Shown here: positions 19,401 through 25,983 of the stretch, in pieces
Numbering within the stretch: position 1 is the stretch's first letter
How the letters are laid out: each line of letters begins with the position of its first letter
NCBI GenBank assembly: GCA_943789205.1
Contig: CALSTG010000001.1
Location: forward strand, 796,435-860,434
Length of the DNA stretch: 64,000 nucleotides
Source: an uncultured Flavobacteriales bacterium
GTDB taxonomy: Bacteria; Bacteroidota; Bacteroidia; Flavobacteriales_D; Crocinitomicaceae
Direction of reading: 5' to 3'
Program-made: the position numbers and the translations under genes
The notes under the pieces: model-generated
Seen by the model: the letters and a program-made list of their open reading frames with translations, nothing else
The model's database searches: none
Told to the model about the DNA's origin: nothing

Positions 19401-21110
19401 CGTCGTTCCTGATAAAATTGTTGGTGTAAATGTAGTTGATGTTGACGTTGCATTAGAAAAATTACCACCTGTTGAAGACCAAGAAATTGAAGTGCCAATT
19501 CCAGCTAAAACAGCATTCAGATTTATAATATCACCATTACATGCCGTAAAGTCAGCTATTGGATCAATGGTTGGAGCGGGTCTAACAACTACTGTTAATG
19601 TTGCAGGTAAGGCACATTGACCTGCATCAGGCGTAAAAGTGTATGTCGTGGTTGCAGTATTGTTTACTGCAGGTGACCAAGTGCCTGTAAATCCTTCTTG
19701 GCTGGCTGCAGGAAGCGCTAAAGGTTCTCCTGCACAAATGTAATTCAAAGGCGCAAAAGTGGCCTGAGTTTCTACAGGTGCGGCAACAGTAACAACATTA
19801 CCAGAAGAACATCCTGTGTTATCTGTAACAACTGCAGTGTAATCACCTGCAACTAAATTTGTGATGGAATTAGAATTCAATGAAGAAAAAGAAGTGGTAG
19901 AAATCAAGGTTCCTGAAGCATCATACCACTGATATGTCCATGGAAGTGCAGAACCCACGGCTTGAACAGTTGCACTTCCTTCTGGAGCACTTGAACCACA
20001 TGAAACATCAACGGCAGAAATAGTTGGAGGTTCGGCACAGCAAGAAAGCATACTTGAATACTCAGTAGTTAGGTCACTTTGACAATAGGTACCTATATAA
20101 CTACCCGATTCATTATCGGCTGATGTGTTTACAGTTAGCGTAAGTGGAACACTTGAAGAACAAGATATAGGAGGTAAGGTCGTAAGTGTCCAACAAAATT
20201 CTGGATCACAATTTTCAGCGCCAGAATCTCCATAATTATCTCCAGGGTCGTTAGGGTCACATGGTATTGGACTGCAACCTCCGTTTGATTCGTAATAAAA
20301 TCCTGAAGGAAATGTTCCAGCATTTGGACCGGTACCCGTAACACCTCCCGGAACCCAAGACCAGCTTCCAGATCCTGAACATGATGGAGGAACAGTAGTT
20401 GTAACATTATTAACAGTGGTTTCCCAACCAGCTCCCCACTCTACCTGAACTCCGTGAAGCCAAACAGCACCTGTTTGATTGTAATCCGTAATTGTATAAC
20501 AAAATTCTACAGTTTGACCTGCCGAGTATGCACCATTTATTGGGGGGGGATTGGCAGTTAATACACCAACCTCGAGACAACCAGAACAATCTAAATTGTT
20601 ATTTAATTCTAATGAGAACGTCCCTTGAATAAAAGGAGAGTTGCCACTGATTTGAATTAGATATGTTTCACCTATAATTAGTGGACCAAAAGTTTCATTC
20701 AAATTCCCTGAGGCATCACCCACGGCACAACCTCGTCCCGTTAGATTGATGCAGTTCCCAGACCATAATCCAAAGTTTGGATTTGCCATTGAACCTGTAA
20801 TGTTCACTCCTAATTCTGTCCCGCTAGCTACAAATGAATACCATACATCAACCGCACCATCGGCCATTTCAGTTGCTGTGCCTTGACATCCTGTCATGTA
20901 CACATAAGGGTTTGCAGCGGTTGAGCCTATTGTGCTCCCGTTTTCTGTAATAGCAGCTCCAACTCCATATTGAGCAGGATTACCACCTGTGCATGCATTC
21001 GGTGCAGGTAATGTACCTAAATCAACTGCATTTGAACAATCATCACCTTGAGCAAATACTATATTTACTAACGTTGTGAAAACTAAAAGTATCAAGCGTG
21101 TACGTTTCAT
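10425..21110 (-). CDS. Giant repeat-rich surface protein with T9SS type B sorting domain
   Basis: This 3561-residue secreted protein has a signal peptide at its N-terminus (cleavage after FAQ) and then GDDCSNAVDLG, typical of bacteroidetal surface proteins. In order it carries a unique ~430-residue head; divergent Ig/PKD-like units; twenty 65-residue units (residues ~597-1894); a two-part ~183-residue module; eight 80-residue units (~2078-2717); the module again; two more 80-residue units; further divergent modules; and a CHU_C gliding-associated C-terminal domain (IPTAFTPDGDQTNDTW to the end, ~90 residues). The last is the T9SS type B sorting signal. Each repeat has two cysteines, possibly a disulfide. 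SprB-like size and the following PorP/SprF and OmpA genes suggest a filamentous adhesin. The function is inferred, and no enzymatic domain is visible. Confidence 0.93.
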   Translation of the reverse strand: MKRTRLILLVFTTLVNIVFAQGDDCSNAVDLGTLPAPNACTGGNPAQYGVGAAITENGSTIGSTAANPYVYMTGCQGTATEMADGAVDVWYSFVASGTELGVNITGSMANPNFGLWSGNCINLTGRGCAVGDASGNLNETFGPLIIGETYLIQISGNSPFIQGTFSLELNNNLDCSGCLEVGVLTANPPPINGAYSAGQTVEFCYTITDYNQTGAVWLHGVQVEWGAGWETTVNNVTTTVPPSCSGSGSWSWVPGGVTGTGPNAGTFPSGFYYESNGGCSPIPCDPNDPGDNYGDSGAENCDPEFCWTLTTLPPISCSSSVPLTLTVNTSADNESGSYIGTYCQSDLTTEYSSMLSCCAEPPTISAVDVSCGSSAPEGSATVQAVGSALPWTYQWYDASGTLISTTSFSSLNSNSITNLVAGDYTAVVTDNTGCSSGNVVTVAAPVETQATFAPLNYICAGEPLALPAASQEGFTGTWSPAVNNTATTTYTFTPDAGQCALPATLTVVVRPAPTIDPIADFTACNGDIINLNAVLAGIGTSISWSSTGGNFSNATSTSTTFTPTILSGTTTITAVVSSVICTITNQEEIEVTVSDAVISDFLPIADICPGDAIVLPSTSTNGITGSWSPAIDNTTTTTYTFTPDAGQCATSESMTVNVVSGIVPDFNPIADICSGDALSLPGTSTNSISGTWTPAVNNTATTNYTFTPNAGQCATTQGLTVNVNAQTTPSFSAIADICSGDALSLPGTSTNSISGTWTPAVNNTATTNYTFTPNAGQCATTQGLTVNVNAQTTPSFSAIADICSGDALSLPGTSTNSISGTWTPAVNNTATTNYTFTPNAGQCATTQGLTVNVNAQTTPSFSAIADICSGDALSLPGTSTNSISGTWTPAVNNTATTNYTFTPNAGQCATTQGLTVNVNAQTTPSFSAIADICSGDALSLPGTSTNSISGTWTPAVNNTATTNYTFTPNAGQCATTQGLTVNVNAQTTPSFSAIADICSGDALSLPGTSTNSISGTWTPAVNNTATTNYTFTPNAGQCATTQGLTVNVNAQTTPSFSAIADICSGDALSLPGTSTNSISGTWTPAVNNTATTNYTFTPNAGQCATTHSMSVNVNSQIPPIFTQVLATCTGDAIVLPSTSTNSIVGSWSPAINNTATTTYTFTPDAGQCASDETMTVDVTPETTPSFSAIADICSGDALSLPGTSTNSISGTWAPAVNNTATTNYTFTPNAGQCATTQGLTVTVNQEVGPIFTQVLATCTGDAIVLPSTSTNSIVGSWSPAINNTATTTYTFTPDAGQCASDETMTVDVTPETIPNFSAIADICSGDALSLPGTSTNSISGTWTPAVNNTATTNYTFTPNAGQCATTQGLTVNVNAQTTPSFSAIADICSGDALSLPGTSTNSISGTWTPAVNNTATTNYTFTPNAGQCATTQGLTVNVNAQTTPSFSAIADICSGDALSLPGTSTNSISGTWTPAVNNTATTNYTFTPNAGQCATTQGLTVNVNAQTTPSFSAIADICSGDALSLPGTSTNSISGTWTPAVNNTATTNYTFTPNAGQCATTQGLTVNVNAQTTPSFSAIADICSGDALSLPGTSTNSISGTWTPAVNNTATTNYTFTPNAGQCATTQGLTVNVNAQTTPSFSAIADICSGDALSLPGTSTNSISGTWTPAVNNTATTNYTFTPNAGQCATTQGLTVNVNAQTTPSFSAIADICSGDALSLPGTSTNSISGTWTPAVNNTATTNYTFTPNAGQCATTQGLTVNVNAQTTPSFSAIADICSGDALSLPGTSTNSISGTWTPAVNNTATTNYTFTPNAGQCATTQGLTVNVNAQTTPSFSAIADICSGDALSLPGTSTNSISGTWTPAVNNTATTNYTFTPNAGQCATTQGLTVNVNLIPQFTNSVLSDPSSCGGNDGSIVINGLSASSAYDLTYNDGTSNIGPLSITTDASGTYILGSITAGSYSSFIIADANCSFTVVPSLSLTDPSAPVFTSNSVASPSVCGGSDGEISLTGLVSNATYDLTYLDDGVSVGPITINSDASGIIALTGLNSGNYSSFVLDLSGCTGTDSGSITLTDPSAPELQITDPSAVCSPGTVDISVAAITSGSTGGGTLTYWTDASATTPLADQSAVGVSGMYYIQSESNGCTDIEAVNVVVNETPVVQITDPSAVCSPGTVDISVAAITSGSTGGGTLTYWTDASATTPLADQSAVGVSGMYYIQSESNGCTDIEAVNVVVNETPVVQITDPSAVCSPGTVDISVAAITSGSTGGGTLTYWTDASATTPLADQSAVGVSGMYYIQSESNGCTDIEAVNVVVNETPVVQITDPSAVCSPGTVDISVAAITSGSTGGGTLTYWTDASATTPLADQSAVGVSGMYYIQSESNGCTDIEAVNVVVNETPVVQITDPSAVCSPGTVDISVAAITSGSTGGGTLTYWTDASATTPLADQSAVGVSGMYYIQSESNGCTDIEAVNVVVNETPVVQITDPSAVCSPGTVDISVAAITSGSTGGGTLTYWTDASATTPLADQSAVGVSGMYYIQSESNGCTDIEAVNVVVNETPVVQITDPSAVCSPGTVDISVAAITSGSTGGGTLTYWTDASATTPLADQSAVGVSGMYYIQSESNGCTDIEAVNVVVNETPVVQITDPSAVCSPGTVDISVAAITSGSTGGGTLTYWTDASATTPLADQSAVGVSGMYYIQSESNGCTDIEAVNVVINSLPQFTNSVLSDPSSCGGNDGSIVINGLIASSAYDLTYNDGTSNIGPLSITTDASGTYILGSITAGSYSSFIIADANCSFTVVPSLSLTDPSAPVFTSNSVASPSVCGGSDGEISLTGLVSNATYDLTYLDDGVSVGPITINSDASGIIALTGLNSGNYSSFVLDLSGCTGSTPGSITLTDPPAPELQITDPSAVCSPGTVDISVAAITSGSTGGGTLTYWTDASATTPLADQSAVGVSGMYYIQSESNGCTDIEAVNVVVNETPVVQITDPSAVCSPGTVDISVAAITSGSTGGGTLTYWTDASATTPLADQSAVGVSGIYYIQSESNGCIDIEAVNVLVNETPSFTVSGTDPSVCNASDGFITIDGLDPSTDYTLSYDSLATTSQTVTITSDATGAFILNGFEAGLYDAFSITLNGCAFTAVESIDLNNPSAPSIVLQLDTVVCDTYSLGEITGDNLSGNEAYYSQSNGAGISLNAGDVITASQTVYIYDIIGACSDEASFTLTVNNTPELTNLTAQEACVSFELPTTIEGTNLSGNQNYYDAAQANGGALLTGPITTSQQVYMYDANGTCSDEVFFEVSINSLPEVVSFSGEGTYCEGETVESLTAALSGSGVLTLDYTIDGVSNSMNTSTASIDLGTAPGVYVLTQITDENCNNAVNLTQTITINTLPTAPNTSADVSYCANEQPDAMEADGSSGSYTWYADQELTDVLGSQTTYTPETILGSTSYYVTATENGCEGPAQMILIAFEECGIVIPTAFTPDGDQTNDTWSLNDIDVIYPNNVVSVYNRLGNKVYESIQGAYDQMPWDGTFNGEPLPVASYYFIIEYNDNTTPKSNGIITIVK
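11931..12410 (-). repeat. Array B': two further 240-bp units
   Basis: Two more copies of the 80-residue unit follow the second copy of the 550-base module in the transcribed direction. The first (12171-12410) carries G at 12327, the same variant as at 14313 in array B. The second (11931-12170) is the most diverged, with GIYYIQ and GCIDIEAVNVLV in place of GMYYIQ and GCTDIEAVNVVV, as expected at the end of an array. Confidence 0.93.
12411..12960 (-). repeat. 550-bp module, second copy
   Basis: This is nearly identical to 14877-15426. I see only scattered differences, such as gaggcaatcaag against gaagcgctcaaa in the SSAYDL region, TGGAGTACT against TGAATCAGT near the GCTG stretch, and a GAT/ATC-context change near 12780. 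The copies bracket array B, so module plus array forms a 2466-base super-unit. Confidence 0.92.
12961..14880 (-). repeat. Array B: eight tandem 240-bp (80-residue) units
   Basis: The same 240-base unit restarts at about 12961, 13201, 13441, 13681, 13921, 14161, 14401 and 14641. Each encodes a unit with ITDPSAVCSPGTVDI, a tryptophan in LTYWTDAS, and NGCTDIEAVNV. I see one internal single-base variant, G for A at 14313 in the sixth unit by coordinate. The near-identity at silent positions again points to recent expansion or gene conversion. Confidence 0.95.
14877..15426 (-). repeat. 550-bp module, first copy in the transcribed direction
   Basis: This encodes two related ~90-residue subunits (QFTNSVLSDPSSCGGNDGS... 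and VFTSNSVASPSVCGGSDGE...), each ending LTDPSAP. The whole block recurs 2466 bases away at 12411-12960. A third, diverged subunit (SFTVSGTDPSVCNASDG) lies nearer the C-terminus. Confidence 0.92.
15429..19322 (-). repeat. Array A: twenty tandem 195-bp (65-residue) units
   Basis: Units recur every 195 bases. The anchor GCATCACC-like string occurs at 15571, 15766, 15961, 16156, 16351, 16546, 16741, 16936 and 17131 (nine units), at 17521, and from 17911 to 19081 (seven units). Two variant units reading FTQVLATC lie between, at about 17326 and 17716, and one diverged unit at 19276. Within the runs of nine and seven I see essentially no nucleotide differences except at the edges (for example tagactt at ~17901 against taggctt elsewhere). 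Silent sites are identical too, so the amplification is recent or homogenised. Confidence 0.95.
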
Positions 21111-21116
21111 CTTATT

Positions 21117-21470
21117 TTAGTTTTTAGGTTTGAAGTATCGGGTAGACTTAGGAACAAAAAGATTTCCATTCTCGGCGATTACGAAAACATCATTAGACTC
21201 CGAAAAATTGCTTTGGAAGCAGTTTTCGGATAATTCATGACCCGATTGTAAAAGTTGACTTTTACTTTTCAGATGAACAATAGCACCATCATCGAATTGT
21301 AATTTAAATGCTATTTCTTGATGGTAATACCCACACCAATTTGCTTTATTTACTGCTTCTATTAATTGAACTGAGGAATATTTATTGCCTATTTGAATGT
21401 CTGAATGCTTTTCCTGAGCATGTGTAAAAAACACCGTGAAGAAAAGACAAAATAAGAAGGTCTTTTTCAT
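21117..21470 (-). CDS. Small secreted protein of unknown function, first gene of the adhesin operon
   Basis: I do not recognise this protein. I place the start at the ATG at 21470 (MKKTFLFCLFFTVFF), which gives a clean signal peptide cut near THAQ and 117 residues. The frame is open further upstream, but only to a TTG with a non-signal-like leader. The mature part is soluble-looking, with one possible disulfide (NWCGYY and ENCFQ) and a C-terminal NLFVPKSTRYFKPKN. It ends 6 bases before the giant surface protein, so the two are almost certainly co-transcribed and it may assist or accompany that protein. Confidence 0.7.
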   Translation of the reverse strand: MKKTFLFCLFFTVFFTHAQEKHSDIQIGNKYSSVQLIEAVNKANWCGYYHQEIAFKLQFDDGAIVHLKSKSQLLQSGHELSENCFQSNFSESNDVFVIAENGNLFVPKSTRYFKPKN

Positions 21471-21648
21471 AATTGAGTCTATGAAAACTCCATGAAATTT
21501 CAAGGCTTGGACACGCCATGCAAGAAACAAGCGAGTATTTTACAAATGTCTGGCAATGAAAATATTGCGGTCAGAAGATGTTAGGATTCCTTACAGGAAA
21601 TGGCTTTGAGTTTCATTAAGAGTTTAGTTTTGTTTTAGTTTAGCGAAA

Positions 21649-21679
21649 CAAATGTAAGAGAATCGCAGAGAAAGTCAAA
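21649..21679 (-). promoter_or_regulatory. Bacteroidota-type promoter of the adhesin operon
   Basis: On the minus strand, TTTG (complement of 21676-21679) and TACATTTG (complement of 21649-21656) are separated by 19 bases, an excellent match to the phylum consensus. Transcription would start near 21645. That leaves a leader of about 175 bases before the ATG at 21470, in which I see no strong hairpin. Confidence 0.65.
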
Positions 21680-21694
21680 ATATTCCAGATGTTT

Positions 21695-22273
21695 TTAATC
21701 CGTACAATTACAAGGCGCGTCAAAAAGTATGTTTACACCACTTAATTTACTGCGGATTTCAGCTTGTCTCTTTGAATTATACATAAGACCTCTTAAGTCT
21801 AATTCAAGAAGAGATTTTAATCGAGGAAGCCCAGAACCCAAATCATTAATTGGATTGTTGTACATATCTAACTTTTCAAGCATTGCACAGGTGTAAATAG
21901 TATTCGGAATGTAGGACAGTTGGTTGCTTCCTAAACTAAGAACACGTAGACTTTCTAGATCAAATATTTCTTTAGGAAAAATTTCAAATCTATTTTTACT
22001 TAAATCCAGAATTTCAAGCTCACTTAAATTTATAATTACAGGCGGAATATTTTCCAAACGGTTCTTTGATAAATCTAAACCTTTGAGCTTCTTGAATTCC
22101 AAAACCTCCTTAGGAATTTGAATAAGCTTTTTTCTATTGATTTTTAAATAAAAAACAGAATCTGGAGGCATCGTTTTGGCCTCTTTTAATGTGTAATACT
22201 TTTGTGCGTTAATAGATGAAGAGAGACTACTCCCTATGAAGATCAAAAAAATTACGAACCTCTTTACTGTCAT
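21695..22273 (-). CDS. Secreted leucine-rich repeat protein
   Basis: This 192-residue protein has a signal peptide cut near INAQ, followed by five or six leucine-rich repeats of ~23 residues (for example LKGLDLSKNRLENIPPVI, LEILDLSKNRFEIFPKEI, LRVLSLGSNQLSYIPNTI). It ends in a cysteine-containing cap (FDAPCNCTD). LRR folds are binding surfaces; the ligand is unknown. Its start overlaps the end of ribF by 47 bases on the same strand, so they are probably translationally coupled. The 164 bases beyond its stop's opposite flank (21531-21694) hold the adhesin promoter. Confidence 0.85.
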   Translation of the reverse strand: MTVKRFVIFLIFIGSSLSSSINAQKYYTLKEAKTMPPDSVFYLKINRKKLIQIPKEVLEFKKLKGLDLSKNRLENIPPVIINLSELEILDLSKNRFEIFPKEIFDLESLRVLSLGSNQLSYIPNTIYTCAMLEKLDMYNNPINDLGSGLPRLKSLLELDLRGLMYNSKRQAEIRSKLSGVNILFDAPCNCTD

Positions 22274-23174
22274 GCTTTAATTGCGATTTCAATGCTTCTA
22301 AATTAGAGAAAGTTTTTTCGTTTCTTATATATCGATACAAGAATACTGCCACATGTTCACCGTAAATATCTGCGTCAAAGTCAAAAAGATGCACTTCTAC
22401 CTTTTTTTCAGTTGTATTTTTAGACACCACCGTCGGATTCACTCCAATATTCATCATGCCATTATAGTTAGTCCCATTAATTTCAACTCGGACGGCGTAA
22501 ACACCATCCTTTGGTAATATTTTGTGTTGGTTGTTCAAATTAATATTTGCCGTAGGGAAACCCATGGTCCTTCCTATTTTCTGACCTTCTACCACTACCC
22601 CACTGCATTGGAACGAGCGACCTAAGAATTCATTAGTACGCTCTATTTCGCCATTCATCAGTGACTGTCTAATCTTCGTTGAACTTACATTAACCTCCTG
22701 TACCTCTTCGGCTGAAATTTCTTCAACATTAAAATCAAAAATCTTTGCCGATTCCTTCAAGAATTCTAAATCCCCCTCACGATTTCTTCCAAACTGATGA
22801 TCATATCCAATCACTAAAGTTTTTACTTTCAATTTCTCCACAAGAATATCTCGAACAAATTCAAATGCGGTCAAACGAGAAAATTCTTTTGTAAAGGGAT
22901 AGATAATTAGATTATCTAAACCAAAATCTCTCAAAGCGTCAATTTTTTCATCAATGGTTTGGATCAATTTCAAATTATGATTGTCTGGGAATACGACCAT
23001 TCTTGGATGCGGGTAAAAAGTAAAAAGGATACTCTCTCCCGACATTTCATTGGCCAAATTATCAAGACGAGATAATATTTTTTGATGGCCCTTGTGAACA
23101 CCATCAAAAGTTCCAATCGTCACTACGGAGTTTTTAAAAGCTCCTAAATCATCTATTCCTTTAAATATTCTCAC
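22227..23174 (-). CDS. ribF: Bifunctional riboflavin kinase / FAD synthetase
   Basis: This cytoplasmic enzyme makes FMN from riboflavin and FAD from FMN. The N-terminal adenylyltransferase domain has TIGTFDGVHKGHQ (residues ~20-32) with the GxxHxGH-type nucleotide motif and GYDHQFGRNREGD. The C-terminal kinase domain has GRTMGFPTANI and MNIGVNPT. The length of 315 is typical. The start is GTG at 23174, giving MRIFKGIDD, which aligns with the family N-terminus; no better ATG exists. The divergent S46 peptidase gene starts 92 bases away. A TAAATTTG -7 element (complement of 23192-23199) lies just upstream, without a clear -33 partner. Confidence 0.95.
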   Translation of the reverse strand: MRIFKGIDDLGAFKNSVVTIGTFDGVHKGHQKILSRLDNLANEMSGESILFTFYPHPRMVVFPDNHNLKLIQTIDEKIDALRDFGLDNLIIYPFTKEFSRLTAFEFVRDILVEKLKVKTLVIGYDHQFGRNREGDLEFLKESAKIFDFNVEEISAEEVQEVNVSSTKIRQSLMNGEIERTNEFLGRSFQCSGVVVEGQKIGRTMGFPTANINLNNQHKILPKDGVYAVRVEINGTNYNGMMNIGVNPTVVSKNTTEKKVEVHLFDFDADIYGEHVAVFLYRYIRNEKTFSNLEALKSQLKHDSKEVRNFFDLHRE

Positions 23175-23266
23175 CTTTCACTTGTAGGCTACAAATTTAC
23201 GCAATTGTACTTAACGGACTTTCGGATTCAAATGATTAACTCTATTTTTATCGGAAATAAATAAAA

Positions 23267-25366
23267 ATGAAAAAAAATCTTAGCTTACTATTTAGTGTTT
23301 TTCTTATAGGAAATGTTTTTGCCGACGAAGGAATGTTGATCCCCTCCTTAATAAAAGCTTTTGAATCGGACATGAAAGCAAAAGGAATGCAACTCAGTGC
23401 AGAGGATATTTACAGCGTAAATTCTTCAAGTCTTAAAGATGCAATATTTCAATTTGGTGGTGGGTGTACTGCGGAGGTGGTCTCTAAAAAAGGCTTATTA
23501 CTCACAAATCATCATTGTGGTTATTCGCAAATACAATCACATTCATCACTAGAAAATAATTACATAGAAAACGGTTTTTGGGCACAAGATCTAAACCAAG
23601 AACTTACAAACCCAGGACTAACTGCTATGCGTATTGTGCGTATTGACGACGTAACCGAGGCAGTTCTTCTAGGTATTTCTGCAGACACCCAAAAAGAAGA
23701 ACTTAAAGCAAACATTGAGCAAATCATCAAAGACGCCACTGCTGGTTCCCATTACACAGCCCAAGTAAAAGCTTTTAACTATGGTAATTCATATTATTTA
23801 ATGCTAAAAGAAACATTTTTGGATGTTCGATTTGTTGGAACCCCTCCTAATTCAATTGGTAAATTTGGAGGAGATACGGATAATTGGGTATGGCCAAGAC
23901 ATACTGGTGATTTTTCCGTATTCCGAATTTATGCAGGAAAGGATAATAAACCCGCAACCTACTCAAGTGAAAACATACCATATACACCTTTACATTATTT
24001 GCCGATTTCTATGAAGGATCGAAAAAATGGTGATTTCACAATGGTTTATGGATTTCCAGGAAGTACAGAGCAACATGTAAGCTCTAATTATCTTAGTCAA
24101 ATTATTCAAACTGAGCGACCTGCTCGAATAAGAATGAGGGATCTTTCTTTGTCCGTAATTGATAAGGCAATGAAAAACTCAGAACTTATTCGAATTCAAT
24201 ATGCTTCAAAGCAAGCAAGAATATCCAACGCTTGGAAAAAGTGGATTGGTCAAATTGACGGATTAAAAAGACTCGATGCTGTTGCCCTAAAACAGGAAGC
24301 CGAAAATTTGTATCTAAAAAAAGCATTATCAAACGATTCTTGGTCTAAAAAATATGGTCAAGTGGTAAGTAAAATGAATGCCCTTTCTGCTGCTGCATTT
24401 GACTACGAATTCAAATATGCAATGGGCATAGAATATTTTTATGTTGGTGCTGAGTATTTTAAATTAATTCGATCAACGCAAGATCTTATTATGAATTATG
24501 CTAAATATTTAGAAGAAGGTAAAGTTGAAGAGATAAAAGACAAACTACTGAAAAGTTCAAAAACTTTCTTTAAAAATTATAACGCTCAGATTGATCAGGA
24601 GATCTTTGAGCTTTTGAGCAAGGAATATTTCAAACAAATCAATGTCTCTGTTGAAAGAAAGAATTCAGCTTCTATTATCTACAATAAATCTGCCTTTACT
24701 AATGCTTCTCGTTATGAAAAACTAATAAGTCAATTAAATAAAAGGAGCTTTAAAAAAATAAAAAAAGATCCTGGTTATGCCCATTACTCGGAACATTATA
24801 ATTTATGGGTGAGTAATGTCATCCCCAATTATTACGCCTTCAAAGACAATATGGATGTGTTACTCAAAACATTTGTAGCTGGCAAATTAGAAATGTTTCC
24901 CAATAAAAAACATTGGCCTGATGCAAACAGCACATTAAGAATTACTTTTGGTCAATTAGAAGGCTCATCTCCAGCAGATGGAAAAGTATATACTGAGCAT
25001 ACAACACTTGATGGAATTATTGCTAAATACAATTCTGGCAATCCAGACTTTAATCTAAAGCCAAGAATGTTAGAACTTCACAAAGCCAAGGACTATGGTT
25101 CCTATGCCCAAGACGGAGAGTTGTGGGTATGCTTTTCTGGTTCCAACCACACTACAGGAGGTAATTCTGGATCACCCGTTTTGGATGCTAATGGCTACTT
25201 AATGGGCCTCAATTTTGACCGAAGCTGGGAAAGTACAATGAGTGATTATATGTTTGACCCAAATCGCTGCAGAAATATTGTAGTTGATATTAAATATGTA
25301 TTATGGGTTATTGATAAATATGCGAATGCGAGCCATCTCATAGATGAAATGGAGCTGAAAAAATAG
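23267..25366 (+). CDS. S46 family dipeptidyl peptidase, DPP11-like
   Basis: This exported serine exopeptidase of 699 residues belongs to the bacteroidetal S46 family, which removes N-terminal dipeptides from peptides in the periplasm. A signal peptide ends near VFAD. The chymotrypsin-like triad is visible: histidine in LLLTNHHCGY (H83), aspartate in HTGDFSVFR (D215) and serine in GGNSGSPV (S634). R652 in NFDRSWE lies 18 residues after the serine, the same spacing as S655/R673 of P. gingivalis DPP11, whose arginine selects Asp/Glu at P1. DPP7 enzymes have glycine there, so acidic specificity is inferred. A strong terminator follows. Confidence 0.93.
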   Translation: MKKNLSLLFSVFLIGNVFADEGMLIPSLIKAFESDMKAKGMQLSAEDIYSVNSSSLKDAIFQFGGGCTAEVVSKKGLLLTNHHCGYSQIQSHSSLENNYIENGFWAQDLNQELTNPGLTAMRIVRIDDVTEAVLLGISADTQKEELKANIEQIIKDATAGSHYTAQVKAFNYGNSYYLMLKETFLDVRFVGTPPNSIGKFGGDTDNWVWPRHTGDFSVFRIYAGKDNKPATYSSENIPYTPLHYLPISMKDRKNGDFTMVYGFPGSTEQHVSSNYLSQIIQTERPARIRMRDLSLSVIDKAMKNSELIRIQYASKQARISNAWKKWIGQIDGLKRLDAVALKQEAENLYLKKALSNDSWSKKYGQVVSKMNALSAAAFDYEFKYAMGIEYFYVGAEYFKLIRSTQDLIMNYAKYLEEGKVEEIKDKLLKSSKTFFKNYNAQIDQEIFELLSKEYFKQINVSVERKNSASIIYNKSAFTNASRYEKLISQLNKRSFKKIKKDPGYAHYSEHYNLWVSNVIPNYYAFKDNMDVLLKTFVAGKLEMFPNKKHWPDANSTLRITFGQLEGSSPADGKVYTEHTTLDGIIAKYNSGNPDFNLKPRMLELHKAKDYGSYAQDGELWVCFSGSNHTTGGNSGSPVLDANGYLMGLNFDRSWESTMSDYMFDPNRCRNIVVDIKYVLWVIDKYANASHLIDEMELKK

Positions 25367-25374
25367 ACATAAAA

Positions 25375-25398
25375 AAAGGCAGCCAAAAGGCTGCCTTT
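25375..25398. terminator. Bidirectional intrinsic terminator
   Basis: Perfect 10-bp arms (AAAGGCAGCC / GGCTGCCTTT) flank a four-base loop, with a T-rich tail on both strands. It lies between the convergent S46 peptidase gene and the small lipoprotein gene and can serve both. Confidence 0.9.
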
Positions 25399-25414
25399 CT
25401 TTTTGATTTCGTGC

Positions 25415-25534
25415 TTAGTGAGCAGCTTCTTCAGTCGCGTCCTCAGATGCGTTACCAGAAGCGTCTCCGCAAGATGACAATGCTACTAATGCTACTGCAG
25501 CAGCAACCATCATTGTAGAAAATACTTTTTTCAT
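25415..25534 (-). CDS. Small lipoprotein of 39 residues
   Basis: This short frame encodes a lipoprotein signal (MKKVFSTMMVAAAVALVAL), the lipobox LSSC with the lipidated cysteine at about residue 23, then only ~16 residues rich in Asp, Glu, Ala and Ser (GDASGNASEDATEEAAH). Similar tiny acidic lipoproteins are common and often abundant in Flavobacteria, with no known function. The reading is supported by the textbook signal sequence, the AT-rich upstream region and the terminator just past its stop. It points toward the S46 peptidase gene. Confidence 0.8.
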   Translation of the reverse strand: MKKVFSTMMVAAAVALVALSSCGDASGNASEDATEEAAH

Positions 25535-25605
25535 TTTTTTTGGTTTTAATTATGTGAATATTCGCGACAAACCTACGAACTTCTTATTAAATGGACAAGA
25601 AATTT

Positions 25606-25983
25606 CTAATCTCCAAGCTTAATACTTTGAATTTTATTTGGTGCTTCACTAGAAAAATAAATTCCAATATTTATTTTTTGGGGACCTTCAGCATATATTG
25701 CAGCTGAATAAATATCTTCATCAGCTTCTTTACCTTGAAATTGATAATTAAACGCCCCATTAGGATGTTTATTAAAAAAATCCATCAGAACCATGGTTGC
25801 TTGAGCTTGATTGTATATACCTTCAACATTATCTACGATAAGCAAAACAGGATTTTCACAAAAGGAAATAACTTGAGAGGCATCATTTTTTTCAAAAGCA
25901 TTAGAAATTTCTGCGTAAGGTAAGTCTGCACCCACTGGAGCTCCAAGAAACATAAGGTGAAAATAAAACAAAACAACAGCCAT
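25606..25983 (-). CDS. DUF4783 domain protein
   Basis: I place the start at the ATG at 25983 (MAVVLFYFHLMFLG), which makes a signal peptide cut near VGAD and a 125-residue product. The longer open frame starts at a TTG. The mature protein (EISNAFEKNDASQVISFCENPVL, then a QAQATMVLMDFFNKHPNGAF helix and C-terminal strands) has the NTF2-like layout of DUF4783, a small periplasmic bacteroidetal family of unknown role. It is not clearly in an operon; the next gene on the same strand is the small lipoprotein 71 bases downstream. Confidence 0.8.
   Translation of the reverse strand: MAVVLFYFHLMFLGAPVGADLPYAEISNAFEKNDASQVISFCENPVLLIVDNVEGIYNQAQATMVLMDFFNKHPNGAFNYQFQGKEADEDIYSAAIYAEGPQKINIGIYFSSEAPNKIQSIKLGD

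Noticed and set aside
10425..21110. Nonribosomal or polyketide megasynthase, suggested by the very long frame
   Set aside because: No adenylation, ketosynthase or carrier motifs; the content is signal peptide, Ig-like repeats and a T9SS sorting domain.
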